Shown here piece after piece: positions 18,376-26,970 of a DNA stretch of 64,000 nt. The DNA is from Bacteroidota bacterium. Its GTDB lineage: Bacteria; Bacteroidota; Bacteroidia; Chitinophagales; Chitinophagaceae. Below the pieces are notes generated by a model. That model was not told the origin of the DNA. It was given only the letters and a program-made list of their open reading frames with translations, and made no database searches. Positions within the stretch are counted from its first letter, which is position 1. The number at the start of each line of letters is the position of its first letter. The stretch covers positions 1 to 64,000 of the forward strand of contig JABDAN010000007.1 in NCBI GenBank assembly GCA_013289175.1, written 5' to 3'. The translations under genes and the position numbers were made by a program.

Positions 18376-19182
18376 TTACATCTTTCCGTTAAAAAATCCT
18401 AAATGAGCTAGGATGTCTTTGAGTAGTTTCAATCGCACTTTCATAACCCGATCGGGAACCGTCGATTCGATATTGAGAACGAAAAAATAGGGATGTTTAT
18501 TTTCTTCAATCCAACCCACTATCCAACCCAATTCCTTTCCGTTGCCGGGAAAACCCCAACCGGTCTTGTAGTAGAGCTTATAGTTGGAATTCTGTTCACG
18601 CAGCATGACCGACTGCACGATATCCTGTGTCCTTTTGAAGAAGGGAAGCTGGTCAAAATATAATTTCTTTACCAGCCCGAGTTCTTCATCCGGTTTAATT
18701 TTCAAAGTATTGTTCAGCCAGAAAGAATCGATGGGTCCGGAGATATCGCGGTTGCCGTAGCCCAAAGAGTCGATCCATAATTGCATGTTTTTACGGCCAA
18801 TGCGCCGGGCCACCTCTTGATAATAGGGAACTGCGGAAACCGCAAAAGCTTCCTTCATGGTCAGGTCCTTATTCCAGTCCTCGTTCCAGCGTTTGACACC
18901 ATCCCATTTGATCACCATGTTTTCATCGGTGATGACACCCGTCTGAATACCGATCAGTGAATTGACGATCTTAAATGTGGAGGCGGGGGTATAAGCACTG
19001 TCGCGGTAGCGGGAGAGATTGTAGATGATGAAATTATTTTCACTGTTGTTGAAAAATCCAAAACATCCTTTTACCCCCGCCCCGTCAAAATAGGCCCGGA
19101 GACTGTCATCTTCTTTGACATGATTGGAGGAGCAACTGGCCAGACAGAAACCCAGGGCCAAAGAAAGCAACATGCGCGCCAT
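18376..19182 (-). CDS. Class D (OXA-type) beta-lactamase-like lipoprotein
   Basis: Penicillin-recognising serine enzyme of 268 residues. All class D landmarks are present: S-T-F-K with nucleophile Ser68 and Lys71, S-A-V at 116-118, YGN at 142-144 and K-T-G at 206-208. The N-terminus is a lipoprotein signal (L-A-S-C, Cys17), so it is likely membrane-anchored in the periplasm. I take the ATG at 19182; the frame is open further upstream, but a -7 box sits at 19195-19202. It is upstream of batB on the same strand with an 84-bp gap. It could hydrolyse beta-lactams, or be a related peptidoglycan or sensor protein (BlaR-like domain without the membrane part). Confidence 0.87.
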   Translation of the reverse strand: MARMLLSLALGFCLASCSSNHVKEDDSLRAYFDGAGVKGCFGFFNNSENNFIIYNLSRYRDSAYTPASTFKIVNSLIGIQTGVITDENMVIKWDGVKRWNEDWNKDLTMKEAFAVSAVPYYQEVARRIGRKNMQLWIDSLGYGNRDISGPIDSFWLNNTLKIKPDEELGLVKKLYFDQLPFFKRTQDIVQSVMLREQNSNYKLYYKTGWGFPGNGKELGWIVGWIEENKHPYFFVLNIESTVPDRVMKVRLKLLKDILAHLGFFNGKM

Positions 19183-19194
19183 AGATAATTTTTG

Positions 19195-19202
19195 CAAAAA
19201 TA
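19195..19202 (-). promoter_or_regulatory. -7 promoter box of the OXA-like gene
   Basis: Minus-strand TATTTTTG matches TAnnTTTG exactly and ends 12 nt before the ATG at 19182, supporting that start. Confidence 0.45.
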
Positions 19203-19218
19203 AGCCGCCACAAACTAA

Positions 19219-19767
19219 ATGGATATGGTTATATTTAAAGCAGAGAATTTCATGCTGACCAAGACCGATATTGAAAAATATTTTGTAGCAGAAAAACAGG
19301 AAAGCCTGGTTTTTCTGGTGATCGGATTGGCGGCCGTTGCGCTGGCCCTGATCTTTCATTTTATGCTCCGATCACAAGGTTACCGGGGGGCTGCCATTCC
19401 CCTGCTCATCCTAGGACTGGTTCAGGCAATCGCAGGATATTCCGTCTACGTAAAAAGTGACGATCAGCGCATCAGCCAGGTATACGCCTACGATATGAAT
19501 CCCGACCAACTTAAAACCACGGAACTCACGCGGATGCGCAAGGTTACCATGAACTTTCTGATTTACCGCTGGATAGAAATCGGCGCCCTTGTCGCCGGCC
19601 TGGTATTGATTTTCCTGTTCCGGGGACCCACGGGCAATCTCTTTTGGTTTGGGTTCGGTATCGCACTGACCCTGATGGCAGCGGAATTATTTATTGCCGA
19701 TTTCATTGCAGAAAAAAGAGCCGTACAATATGTTTCCGGCCTAGAAGCGTTCAATAAAAAAATCTGA
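19219..19767 (+). CDS. Four-helix membrane protein of unknown function
   Basis: A 182-residue integral membrane protein with hydrophobic segments at about 30-50, 58-75, 115-135 and 140-160. The soluble stretch between helices 2 and 3 (DDQRISQVYAYDMNPDQL) is polar. I do not recognise a family. The start could be the ATG at 19219 or the one at 19252 (M-L-T-K-T-D), which leaves more room after the divergent OXA-like promoter. It is divergent from the OXA-like gene and converges on dusB. Confidence 0.65.
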   Translation: MDMVIFKAENFMLTKTDIEKYFVAEKQESLVFLVIGLAAVALALIFHFMLRSQGYRGAAIPLLILGLVQAIAGYSVYVKSDDQRISQVYAYDMNPDQLKTTELTRMRKVTMNFLIYRWIEIGALVAGLVLIFLFRGPTGNLFWFGFGIALTLMAAELFIADFIAEKRAVQYVSGLEAFNKKI

Positions 19768-19776
19768 TGGTGGGGC

Positions 19777-20781
19777 TCAGGCGTATTGCAGGCTGGCCGC
19801 TCCCATGGTCAGGCGGAGGTTTTCTAAAATTTCTTCAATTTCTTCCAGATTGTTTTTCTGTACCAGCTGTCCCCGGACTTCTTTGATATGCGGAATTCCT
19901 TTGAGGTAGTTGCTGTAGTGACGGCGCATTTCCAGGATACCGAGTACGGCTCCCTTCCACTCAACAGAACGGTGCAGATGCTCCCGGATCACGGTGATCC
20001 GCTCTTCCATGGAAGGAGCAGGGTGGTGAAGGCCCGTCTCCATAAAATATTTGATCTCCCGGAAAATCCAGGGATATCCGATCGATGCCCGGCCGATCAT
20101 GATGCCGTCCACGCCATAGCGGTTTTTATATTCGAGTGCTTTTTCCGGGCTGTCCACATCTCCGTTCCCGAAAACAGGAATGCGGATACGGGGGTTATTT
20201 TTTACCCGTGCGATCAGGGTCCAGTCGGCTTCCCCTTTATATAATTGAGCCCGGGTCCTGCCATGGATGGTCAGGGCGCCAATGCCTTCGTCCTGCAGTC
20301 GTTCGGCGACGTCCTCGATATTCTTGGAATCATCGTCCCAACCCAGGCGGGTCTTGACGGTAACCGGAAGCCGCGTCGACTGGATGACAGCCCGGGTGAG
20401 GCGGACCATGGCCGGCACGTCTTTGAGCACGGCCGCGCCGGCTCCTTTGCATACCACTTTCTTTACCGGGCATCCGAAATTGATGTCCACCAGGTCCGGA
20501 TTGGTGGCATCGATGATGCGGGCACTGAGGGCCATGGCTTCTTCATCTCCACCGAAAATCTGAATTCCGAAGTGGCGCTCGTATTCAAAAAAATCCAGTT
20601 TTTGTTTGCTTTTGATGGCATCCCGGATCAGTCCTTCTGAAGAAATAAATTCACTGTACATCAGATCGGCGCCATATTTCTTGCATACATAACGGAACGG
20701 CGGATCACTCACGTCTTCCATGGGCGCCAGCAGCAGGGGGAAATCAGGCAGCGTAATATGTTTTCCAATCTGAATCGACAT
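19777..20781 (-). CDS. dusB: tRNA-dihydrouridine synthase (DusB type)
   Basis: FMN enzyme that reduces uridines in the tRNA D-loop to dihydrouridine with NADPH. The protein is 334 residues from the ATG at 20781; the frame stays open upstream without a better start. Diagnostic elements are LLLAPMEDVSDPPFR, the catalytic Cys in NFGCPVKKVVCKGAGAA, the FMN-binding TVKTRLGWDD and TIHGRTRAQ, and GNGDVDSPEKA with IMIGRASIGYPWIF. The DusB type fits best for a Bacteroidota single Dus. It is divergent from the CPBP protease gene. Confidence 0.92.
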   Translation of the reverse strand: MSIQIGKHITLPDFPLLLAPMEDVSDPPFRYVCKKYGADLMYSEFISSEGLIRDAIKSKQKLDFFEYERHFGIQIFGGDEEAMALSARIIDATNPDLVDINFGCPVKKVVCKGAGAAVLKDVPAMVRLTRAVIQSTRLPVTVKTRLGWDDDSKNIEDVAERLQDEGIGALTIHGRTRAQLYKGEADWTLIARVKNNPRIRIPVFGNGDVDSPEKALEYKNRYGVDGIMIGRASIGYPWIFREIKYFMETGLHHPAPSMEERITVIREHLHRSVEWKGAVLGILEMRRHYSNYLKGIPHIKEVRGQLVQKNNLEEIEEILENLRLTMGAASLQYA

Positions 20782-20841
20782 AAAAATCCGGAGAATCTTT
20801 CTTTCAGCCTTATTCCATGCCGAAATTGAAGGGGGGTTGCT

Positions 20842-20849
20842 TAATTTTG
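20842..20849 (+). promoter_or_regulatory. -7 promoter box of the CPBP protease gene
   Basis: TAATTTTG, exact TAnnTTTG match, 53 nt before the ATG at 20903. It makes the longer open frame beginning at 20837 unlikely to be translated in full. Confidence 0.4.
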
Positions 20850-20902
20850 CACCACTTTCTGCCGCAAAGATACTCATAAAACCCAAAGCAGGAAGGGTCT
20901 GC

Positions 20903-21847
20903 ATGCATAGTTACCTTCGAGATAAGCCCGCCTGGATGCAATTGCTCATTTTTGGATTTCTGACAGTAGGTATTTTCTTGGTTGTTCAAATCGTCGGATT
21001 CGCCCTGGTGGCACAACTCAATCATCTCAGTACTTCACAGGTCATTTCAGCGGACTTCTCCAAACCGGAGAATGCCCCCTTGATCAAAGAACTCCTGGGC
21101 CTGCAGCTCTTTATTTTTGTACTCCCTGCCATGGTTTTTGCTTATTTGGCCGACCCAAATCCTTTTTATTATGCCGGCCTGCGGCCTCCCCAGAAAAAGA
21201 GTTTTTTATTTATTGCCTTGCTTACCATCCTGCTGTCTTATATGACGGTTGCTTTTCTGAGTATGATCAACGAAGCCATTGTTCATCAGTTGCCCCCCCG
21301 GGTCCAGAAGTGGATTATGAGTGGTGAGGACAATGCCAACGGCCCCTTGGAAAATGTATTGTCTATGAAAAGCCCGGCTGACCTGATGAAACTCATCATC
21401 CTGGTGGGTGTACTTCCAGCGGTGGGAGAAGAACTTTTTTTCCGGGGTATTTTGCAGCGCCTGTTGATACAGATTTTTAAAAAGCCCTGGCCGGGAATCA
21501 TTTTCACCGGATTTCTTTTTTCGGCTTTTCACATGCAGTTTATGGGCTTCCTCCCTCGGATGGCCCTGGGTATTATCCTCGGCGCCTTGTACTGGTACAG
21601 CGGAAGCCTGCTGGCTGCCATCCTGGGACATTTTGTTTTCAATTCGATCAACGTGCTGTTCATTTATTTTAAGGTAGCTGACCTGGATTCGAAAACCAAC
21701 TACAGCATTGGATTCGCGGCGCTGGGGATTTTTTCCGTAGTGGGCGTGATATTCCTTTTAAACTATCTCAGAAAAAATTCCCTGACCCGTTACGAAGATG
21801 AATTTCCATCTGGCCCTGATGACTTTCTAATGGATAATCCGGGGTGA
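20903..21847 (+). CDS. CPBP-family intramembrane metalloprotease (CAAX/Rce1-like)
   Basis: Integral membrane protease of about 314 residues, with some seven or eight hydrophobic helices. The catalytic motifs are G-E-E-L-F-F-R-G (the EExxxR motif), a His in FSAFH and the H-F-V-F-N (HxxxN) motif in the last helices. Family members include Rce1 prenyl-protein proteases and bacterial proteins linked to bacteriocin self-immunity or membrane-protein processing; the bacterial substrate is usually unknown. The start ATG at 20903 is chosen because a -7 box lies at 20842-20849. cdsA follows after 33 bp on the same strand. Confidence 0.85.
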   Translation: MHSYLRDKPAWMQLLIFGFLTVGIFLVVQIVGFALVAQLNHLSTSQVISADFSKPENAPLIKELLGLQLFIFVLPAMVFAYLADPNPFYYAGLRPPQKKSFLFIALLTILLSYMTVAFLSMINEAIVHQLPPRVQKWIMSGEDNANGPLENVLSMKSPADLMKLIILVGVLPAVGEELFFRGILQRLLIQIFKKPWPGIIFTGFLFSAFHMQFMGFLPRMALGIILGALYWYSGSLLAAILGHFVFNSINVLFIYFKVADLDSKTNYSIGFAALGIFSVVGVIFLLNYLRKNSLTRYEDEFPSGPDDFLMDNPG

Positions 21848-21880
21848 CATTCTATAATTCCATTTACGTAACTTCATATT

Positions 21881-22762
21881 ATGGCTCTTCAGGCAGTCAC
21901 TTTCAGGACAAGGGCGCTGACTTCCCTGGTATTTGTAGCAGTCATGCTCACCGGACTGCTCTGGAATATCTGGAGTTTTTTTGTTCTTTTTTCGATCATC
22001 CATTTTGGCTGCTGGTACGAATATCAAAAGCTGCTCGCAAAAATTGACCCGTCCTATGCGGAGATCAGCTCCTTTCAAAAATATGGTGTGATGATCGCAG
22101 GCTGGTGCATCATGATGTATTGCAGCCATCCCCAATATCCGGGCAATATGGGCAATGTGGGGCTCCACAATGCCGGTTTATACGGTGGGCTTCTTTTTCT
22201 TTTTATCCTGCCGGTCGCAGAAATTTTATATACCCGCAAAACCTACTTGCGCAATATGGGTTATTCCATGCTCGGTCTGATCTATATCTCCATCAGTCTG
22301 GGCCTGCTGCTTAACCTGCGAACCTATTATCCGGGGGTGGCCCTGGATTCAGTCAACAAATTATTGGTGCTTGCCATCATCCTGAGCCTTTGGGTCAATG
22401 ATACCATGGCTTACCTGGTGGGTTCTGTGATCGGCCGTACGCCGCTGTCATCGATCTCACCCAAAAAAACCTGGGAAGGGACGATCGGCGGAATTATTTT
22501 TGCCATCCTGGCCATGGGGGCAGTCGGTTATTATCTCAGCAGCGGTTTTGAAATGCAGGCGGTCAGCCAGTGGATGATTGTGGCAGCCATTGCCGCCATC
22601 ACGGGCACCATTGGGGATCTGTTGCAAAGTAAATTGAAAAGACTCGCCGATGTCAAAGACAGCGGACGGATCATGCCGGGTCATGGGGGATTCCTGGACC
22701 GTTTTGATTCCCTGCTTTTTGCCACACCCTTCATTTGGCTTTACATCGTTATGTTTGCATAG
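21881..22762 (+). CDS. cdsA: Phosphatidate cytidylyltransferase
   Basis: Makes CDP-diacylglycerol from phosphatidic acid and CTP at the inner membrane, the branch point of phospholipid synthesis. The 293-residue protein has about eight hydrophobic segments and the family signature near the C-terminus: SPKKTWEG, then GDLLQSKLKR-ADVKDSG, then PGHGGFLDRFDSLLF. These hold the metal-binding acidic residues. It sits between the CPBP protease gene and the phosphatidylserine decarboxylase gene; the downstream gap is 42 bp, so cdsA and psd are likely one transcript supplying phosphatidylethanolamine synthesis. Phosphatidylserine synthase is not in the window. Confidence 0.95.
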   Translation: MALQAVTFRTRALTSLVFVAVMLTGLLWNIWSFFVLFSIIHFGCWYEYQKLLAKIDPSYAEISSFQKYGVMIAGWCIMMYCSHPQYPGNMGNVGLHNAGLYGGLLFLFILPVAEILYTRKTYLRNMGYSMLGLIYISISLGLLLNLRTYYPGVALDSVNKLLVLAIILSLWVNDTMAYLVGSVIGRTPLSSISPKKTWEGTIGGIIFAILAMGAVGYYLSSGFEMQAVSQWMIVAAIAAITGTIGDLLQSKLKRLADVKDSGRIMPGHGGFLDRFDSLLFATPFIWLYIVMFA

Positions 22763-22804
22763 AACTTTACCTGTTCGAACCGATCAACGTTTAATGCATT
22801 TTGA

Positions 22805-23461
22805 ATGACTATTCATAAGGAAGGATTTAAGACCATTGCGATTTGCGCCATCATTTTTGCGGTGATCAACCTGGTTTCATTTTACGCACTGAGTTTTACC
22901 CTGCCGGCCCTCAGCTGGTTGATTTTTTTTATAACCCTCGCCTTTTTACTTTTTATCATTTCTTTTTTCCGGGTACCGGCCCGGGTGCCTTCCATCAATG
23001 AAAACTATATTGTTTGTCCCGCAGACGGCAAGGTGGTCGTCATCGAAGAAATGACCGATACCGAATATTTTCATGACCGCCGGCTGCAGGTATCGATCTT
23101 TATGAGTCCGGCCAATGTACACCGCAATGTCAATCCCGTTTCAGGCAATGTGGTCTATAGCCAATATCACAAGGGCAAATACCTGGTGGCCTGGAACCCG
23201 AAATCTTCTACGGAAAATGAAAGGCATAGTGTGGTGATTAAAAATCCAAAAGGCAGCCTGCTGGTCAAACAAATTGCAGGGGCGCTGGCTAAAAGAATAA
23301 TCAACTACCTGTCTACCGGTGAGCAGGTCGAGCAATGTGCGGAAATGGGCTTCATCAAATTTGGATCGCGGGTGGATGTTCTGCTTCCTCCCGGTACGGC
23401 TTTAAAAGTTTCTCTGAATCAAATGGTAAAGGGTGGCGTGACGGTCTTGGCGACCTGGTAG
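22805..23461 (+). CDS. psd: Phosphatidylserine decarboxylase, short form
   Basis: Converts phosphatidylserine to phosphatidylethanolamine using a pyruvoyl group formed by self-cleavage. The 218-residue length matches the short Psd subfamily. Two N-terminal helices (about 10-30 and 36-56) anchor it; the core has CPADGKVVVIEE, IFMSPANVHRN and the cleavage site G187-S188 in IKFGSRVDVLLP, where Ser188 becomes the pyruvoyl group. It follows cdsA by 42 bp. It ends 35 bp before the convergent HAD gene. Confidence 0.93.
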   Translation: MTIHKEGFKTIAICAIIFAVINLVSFYALSFTLPALSWLIFFITLAFLLFIISFFRVPARVPSINENYIVCPADGKVVVIEEMTDTEYFHDRRLQVSIFMSPANVHRNVNPVSGNVVYSQYHKGKYLVAWNPKSSTENERHSVVIKNPKGSLLVKQIAGALAKRIINYLSTGEQVEQCAEMGFIKFGSRVDVLLPPGTALKVSLNQMVKGGVTVLATW

Positions 23462-23496
23462 CCGTTTTATCTGCAACACGCAAGGGACAATCTCCT

Positions 23497-24192
23497 TTAA
23501 AAAATTTCCATCAACTCCGCTAAGGAATGAACGGTATAGGTAGCCCGCACGGGCTCTATATTGCGGGTATGATTGACATAGACCTGATCGATCCCGGCGT
23601 TTGCTGCTCCCAGAATATCTACTTCGGGTGAATCCCCGATCATGACACTTTCTTTTATGGCAGCGCCCGTTTTTGCCAGGGCAAAATCAAAAATTTCCCG
23701 GTGGGGTTTGAGGCTGTTCGATCCTTCTGAAGTAATCACTTCCTGAAAATACCGGTCAATACCCGCCATTTTTAGTTTGTGGTGCTGCGTCTTTTCAAAA
23801 CCGTTTGTAATGAGATGAAGAAAATATTTTTTGTCATGAAGATAATCCAGCAATGTTACCGTACCGGGGAAAAGCGCTGTTTTGGTCGGTAGAATTTCCA
23901 GAAAAGCCATGCCCATTTGACGGGCCAGGGCTTCATCCCCATTTTTAAATTCCAACAGTGTGACGGCCATTCTTTTCCACCGGAGCTCATCGACTTTCAT
24001 GAGGCCTTTGCGATAACGTTCCCACAGCCGTTCATTATGACCCAGGTAGAGTTTATGAAAAAGATCAAAATCGTGTATTCCGTGATCGGGCAGGGACAGG
24101 CTTTGATAGAGATCAGCCAGGGCCTCCCGGCTGTTGGTATCAAAATCCCAGAGCGTATGATCCAGGTCAAAGAAAAGATGTTTATAGGCCAT
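23497..24192 (-). CDS. HAD-family phosphatase, YjjG-type (pyrimidine nucleotidase-like)
   Basis: A 231-residue haloacid dehalogenase-fold phosphatase. Motif I is FFDLDHTLWDFD with nucleophile Asp and the acid/base Asp two residues on; motif II is the Thr of LITNGF; motif III includes the Lys of LKPHREIF; motif IV is MIGDSPEVDI. The helical cap between motifs I and II and the TLWDF sequence fit YjjG/YfnB, which dephosphorylate (non-canonical) pyrimidine monophosphates as house-cleaning enzymes. I chose the ATG at 24192; longer versions run into the divergent promoter region. It is divergent from the SDR gene across a large inverted repeat. Confidence 0.87.
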   Translation of the reverse strand: MAYKHLFFDLDHTLWDFDTNSREALADLYQSLSLPDHGIHDFDLFHKLYLGHNERLWERYRKGLMKVDELRWKRMAVTLLEFKNGDEALARQMGMAFLEILPTKTALFPGTVTLLDYLHDKKYFLHLITNGFEKTQHHKLKMAGIDRYFQEVITSEGSNSLKPHREIFDFALAKTGAAIKESVMIGDSPEVDILGAANAGIDQVYVNHTRNIEPVRATYTVHSLAELMEIF

Positions 24193-24195
24193 GTT

Positions 24196-24230
24196 GCAAT
24201 GTAAGGCATCGGCGTTAAGCCGTACATTGC
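24196..24230. promoter_or_regulatory. Inverted repeat between divergent HAD and SDR genes
   Basis: Arms GCAATGTAaGGC and GCCgTACATTGC (11 of 12 bases paired) surround an 11-nt centre. The outer TACATTGC of each arm looks like a weak -7 box (TAnnTTG) and ends 3-4 nt from the start codon on each side, so it may be a divergent promoter pair, an operator, or both. Confidence 0.45.
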
Positions 24231-24234
24231 GTGG

Positions 24235-24936
24235 ATGAAAATTGTCATATCGGGGGCCTCCCGGGGCCTGGGGTTCAGTATGGCGGAAGCCTTTGCCAAA
24301 GAGGGGCACGATCTATACCTGACGGCAAAAAATGAAGTGACTTTGTATGGAGCGCTGGCTTCGCTCATGGCCCGGTTTCCGGATCAGACGATCAAAGCCA
24401 AACCATTTGATCTGGGTACCAAACAAGGCGCGCTGGATTTTGGACAATGGATTTTAGACGCGGGTGTGGCGACCGATATACTCATCAACAATGCCGGTAC
24501 CTTTCAACCAGGGCGTATTTATGATGAGCCCGAAGGACAACTGGAAGAAATCATGCAGGTCAATTTCTTCAGTGCCTACTACCTCACCCGAACCTTGCTT
24601 CCCTCGATGATCCAGCGCAAATCGGGTCATATATTTAACATCAGTTCCATCGCGGCCCTGCAGGCCTATCCGGGTGGAGGATCCTATAGCATCAGCAAAT
24701 TTGCTCTTTCAGGATTTTCAAAAAACCTCCGCCAGGAGCTCAAAGAATTTCATATCAAGGTCACTTGCATTTATCCGGGCGCCGTATACACCGATTCCTG
24801 GGAAGAGAGCGGCGTGCAACCGGCTCGCATCATGAAAGCCTCCGATATTGCCGATTCGGTTGTTCAGATCTCCAAATTATCTCCTCAGGCGGTGGTGGAA
24901 GAGCTGGTCATTCGTCCACTGGCAGGGGATTTGTAA
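24235..24936 (+). CDS. Short-chain dehydrogenase/reductase
   Basis: Classical SDR of 233 residues. The Rossmann motif is GASRGLG near the N-terminus (residues 7-13), followed by NNAG, the catalytic Ser in NISSIAAL, and the Y-S-I-S-K (YxxxK) motif, then P-G-A-V-Y-T. The protein is an NAD(P)H-dependent oxidoreductase; substrate cannot be told, although the size and motifs resemble the FabG/YgfF group. No signal peptide. It is divergent from the HAD phosphatase gene. Confidence 0.85.
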   Translation: MKIVISGASRGLGFSMAEAFAKEGHDLYLTAKNEVTLYGALASLMARFPDQTIKAKPFDLGTKQGALDFGQWILDAGVATDILINNAGTFQPGRIYDEPEGQLEEIMQVNFFSAYYLTRTLLPSMIQRKSGHIFNISSIAALQAYPGGGSYSISKFALSGFSKNLRQELKEFHIKVTCIYPGAVYTDSWEESGVQPARIMKASDIADSVVQISKLSPQAVVEELVIRPLAGDL

Positions 24937-25032
24937 ACAGAAGTCGGGGGCCATGACCCGACTGAAAATCGCGGCTTCTAAATTAAGAAAGCTTTAAGCT
25001 TTTAGCCGGGAGCTTTCCCGATCGAGTGTTTT

Positions 25033-25040
25033 TATATTTG
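25033..25040 (+). promoter_or_regulatory. -7 promoter box of batD
   Basis: TATATTTG is an exact TAnnTTTG match ending 10 nt before the GTG at 25051. Confidence 0.45.
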
Positions 25041-25050
25041 CAACGTTCAC

Positions 25051-26940
25051 GTGGTATTATTGACTAAATCCACTACCATCGAAACCTATATACCTTTCAG
25101 AATCATCCTTTTTTGCTGGCTATGTCTGCTGCTCAGTCCGGTAATGGCCCAGGTGAAATTTTCCGCCCAGGCCAGCGCCCAGCAGATCGGTAAATCCGAT
25201 TATGTGGAAATCCAGTTTGTCATTGAAAATGCCAAAGATGTGGGCAGTGTTCAGCCACCCGACTTCCCGGATTTTAATGTGGTCCAGGGACCGAACCAGT
25301 CTTCGGGGATGAGTATTGTCAATGGCAATATGTCTCAATACAAGGGAATCAGTTATGTTTTGCAACCCAGGAAAACGGGGGTTTTGACCATCAAACCCGC
25401 GACCGCCACCATCGATGGCCAGATCATGCATACCAATCCGCTGCAGGTCACCGTACAAGCACAAAGCAGCCAGAACAGCAGCAAGGCCCCGGGTTTTAAT
25501 CCGCTCCCGGATCCTTCCTGGCCAACAGCGCAGCCACCGGTTGATATGGATGAAGTCGTACGGCCCGGAGAAAATGTGGCAGAAAAAATTCGCAAGAACT
25601 TTTTTATCAAGGTGGAAGTCAGTAAAACGGATTGCTACCTGGGCGAGCCGATCGTGGCCACCTATAAACTCTATGCAAGGCTTCGCTCGGATTCGCGCGT
25701 AACCAAACATCCATCCCTGAATGGATTCAGCGTATACGATATGGTTGACCCATCGGAAGACCGGGTGGGGGTGGAAAAATATAATGGTAAAAATTATTCC
25801 GTCCACATCATCCGCAAAACCCAGCTCATTCCCCTGCAACCCGGAGATATCACACTGGATCCGATGGAACTGGACAATGATATCTATCTGGTGAAGGCAA
25901 CCGCGGGCGCTGGTAAAACGCCGGAATCCGGTTTTAGCGGACTTTTGGATAGGCTCTTTGATTCCGAAGGCGCAGGAACACCCTTTACCCAGCACCTGGT
26001 CATCGAAAGCAAACCGGTTACCATTCATGTCAAGCCACTGCCGGAAGAAGGCAAACCGGCAGACTTTAACGGAGCGGTCGGAAAATATTCCCTGAGCGCT
26101 TCCCTGGATTCCAAAGAAGTGGATACCGGAGATGCGGCGATTTTGGCGGTGACCATCAAAGGCACCGGCAACCTTCCGGTTATTAATTCACCGGTCGTCA
26201 ACTGGCCTGCCGGCATGGAATCCTATGACATGAACAGCAAGGAAAATATTGACAAAGCCAATGCACCACTGGGCGGTTCCAAGACATTCAACTATAGTTT
26301 TATCGCTTCCAAACCCGGTCACTACGTGTTGCCAGCGGTGAAGATGAGTTATTTTGATCCCAGCGCCCGCGTATATAAGAGCATAGAAGCCGGTCCGGTA
26401 CCCATTGAGGTCAATCACCTGGCAAAAAAGAAAAATACTCCCGTGGTTCAACCCGCGCCTGAGCATTCCAGAAATCCGGAGTGGTTCCGTTATTTGGGTT
26501 GGATCGCTGCCTTCGCCGCGATTGCGATATTGACGGTTTTTATTTTCAAGGAGTCAAAAAAAGATGCCGCACTCAAGGCAGAGAAAGCCAAAGAGGCGGC
26601 TGCCCTGGAGAAAATTGCTGCTGCCTCTATCAAGACCGATCCCTTGGAAGAGTCCAGGGCTTTTCGGGTATCGGGAGACTACGGTAAATTTTATGGTTCG
26701 GTTAACCGCGCCATCTGGAAAGGCGTATCCGATAAATTGCAGCTGCCTGCCAGTGAGCTCAATAAATTAAATATTGCCAGCGGTCTTCGGGCGCGGGGAT
26801 GGACGGACGATGAAATCATTCAACTGAAGAATATCTTAAATGAGTGTGAGTTAAAATTATATACCCCCGCTTATAACACCCTGGACGTGGAGCGCCTGCT
26901 GGGGGAAGCAGAATCGGTTACCCACCGCTTGACGGTCTGA
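25051..26940 (+). CDS. batD: BatD-like membrane protein
   Basis: A 629-residue protein with a cleavable signal (FRIILFCWLCLLLSPVMAQ), a long periplasmic beta-rich region of immunoglobulin-like repeats (about 35-465), one membrane helix (about 478-497) and a cytoplasmic tail of about 130 residues. This is the BatD layout; BatD is required for aerotolerance with BatA, B, C and E in Bacteroides. The start is a GTG at 25051, 10 nt after a -7 box. It is separated from batB-batC by about 7 kb of unrelated genes. The stop faces the response regulator gene. Confidence 0.85.
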   Translation: MVLLTKSTTIETYIPFRIILFCWLCLLLSPVMAQVKFSAQASAQQIGKSDYVEIQFVIENAKDVGSVQPPDFPDFNVVQGPNQSSGMSIVNGNMSQYKGISYVLQPRKTGVLTIKPATATIDGQIMHTNPLQVTVQAQSSQNSSKAPGFNPLPDPSWPTAQPPVDMDEVVRPGENVAEKIRKNFFIKVEVSKTDCYLGEPIVATYKLYARLRSDSRVTKHPSLNGFSVYDMVDPSEDRVGVEKYNGKNYSVHIIRKTQLIPLQPGDITLDPMELDNDIYLVKATAGAGKTPESGFSGLLDRLFDSEGAGTPFTQHLVIESKPVTIHVKPLPEEGKPADFNGAVGKYSLSASLDSKEVDTGDAAILAVTIKGTGNLPVINSPVVNWPAGMESYDMNSKENIDKANAPLGGSKTFNYSFIASKPGHYVLPAVKMSYFDPSARVYKSIEAGPVPIEVNHLAKKKNTPVVQPAPEHSRNPEWFRYLGWIAAFAAIAILTVFIFKESKKDAALKAEKAKEAAALEKIAAASIKTDPLEESRAFRVSGDYGKFYGSVNRAIWKGVSDKLQLPASELNKLNIASGLRARGWTDDEIIQLKNILNECELKLYTPAYNTLDVERLLGEAESVTHRLTV

Positions 26941-26970
26941 TCAAAAATTGATCGGATCTTTTCTTTTCGG

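Noticed and set aside
20837-20902. N-terminal extension of the CPBP protease
   Set aside because: The promoter box at 20842-20849 lies within it; the ATG at 20903 is the better start.
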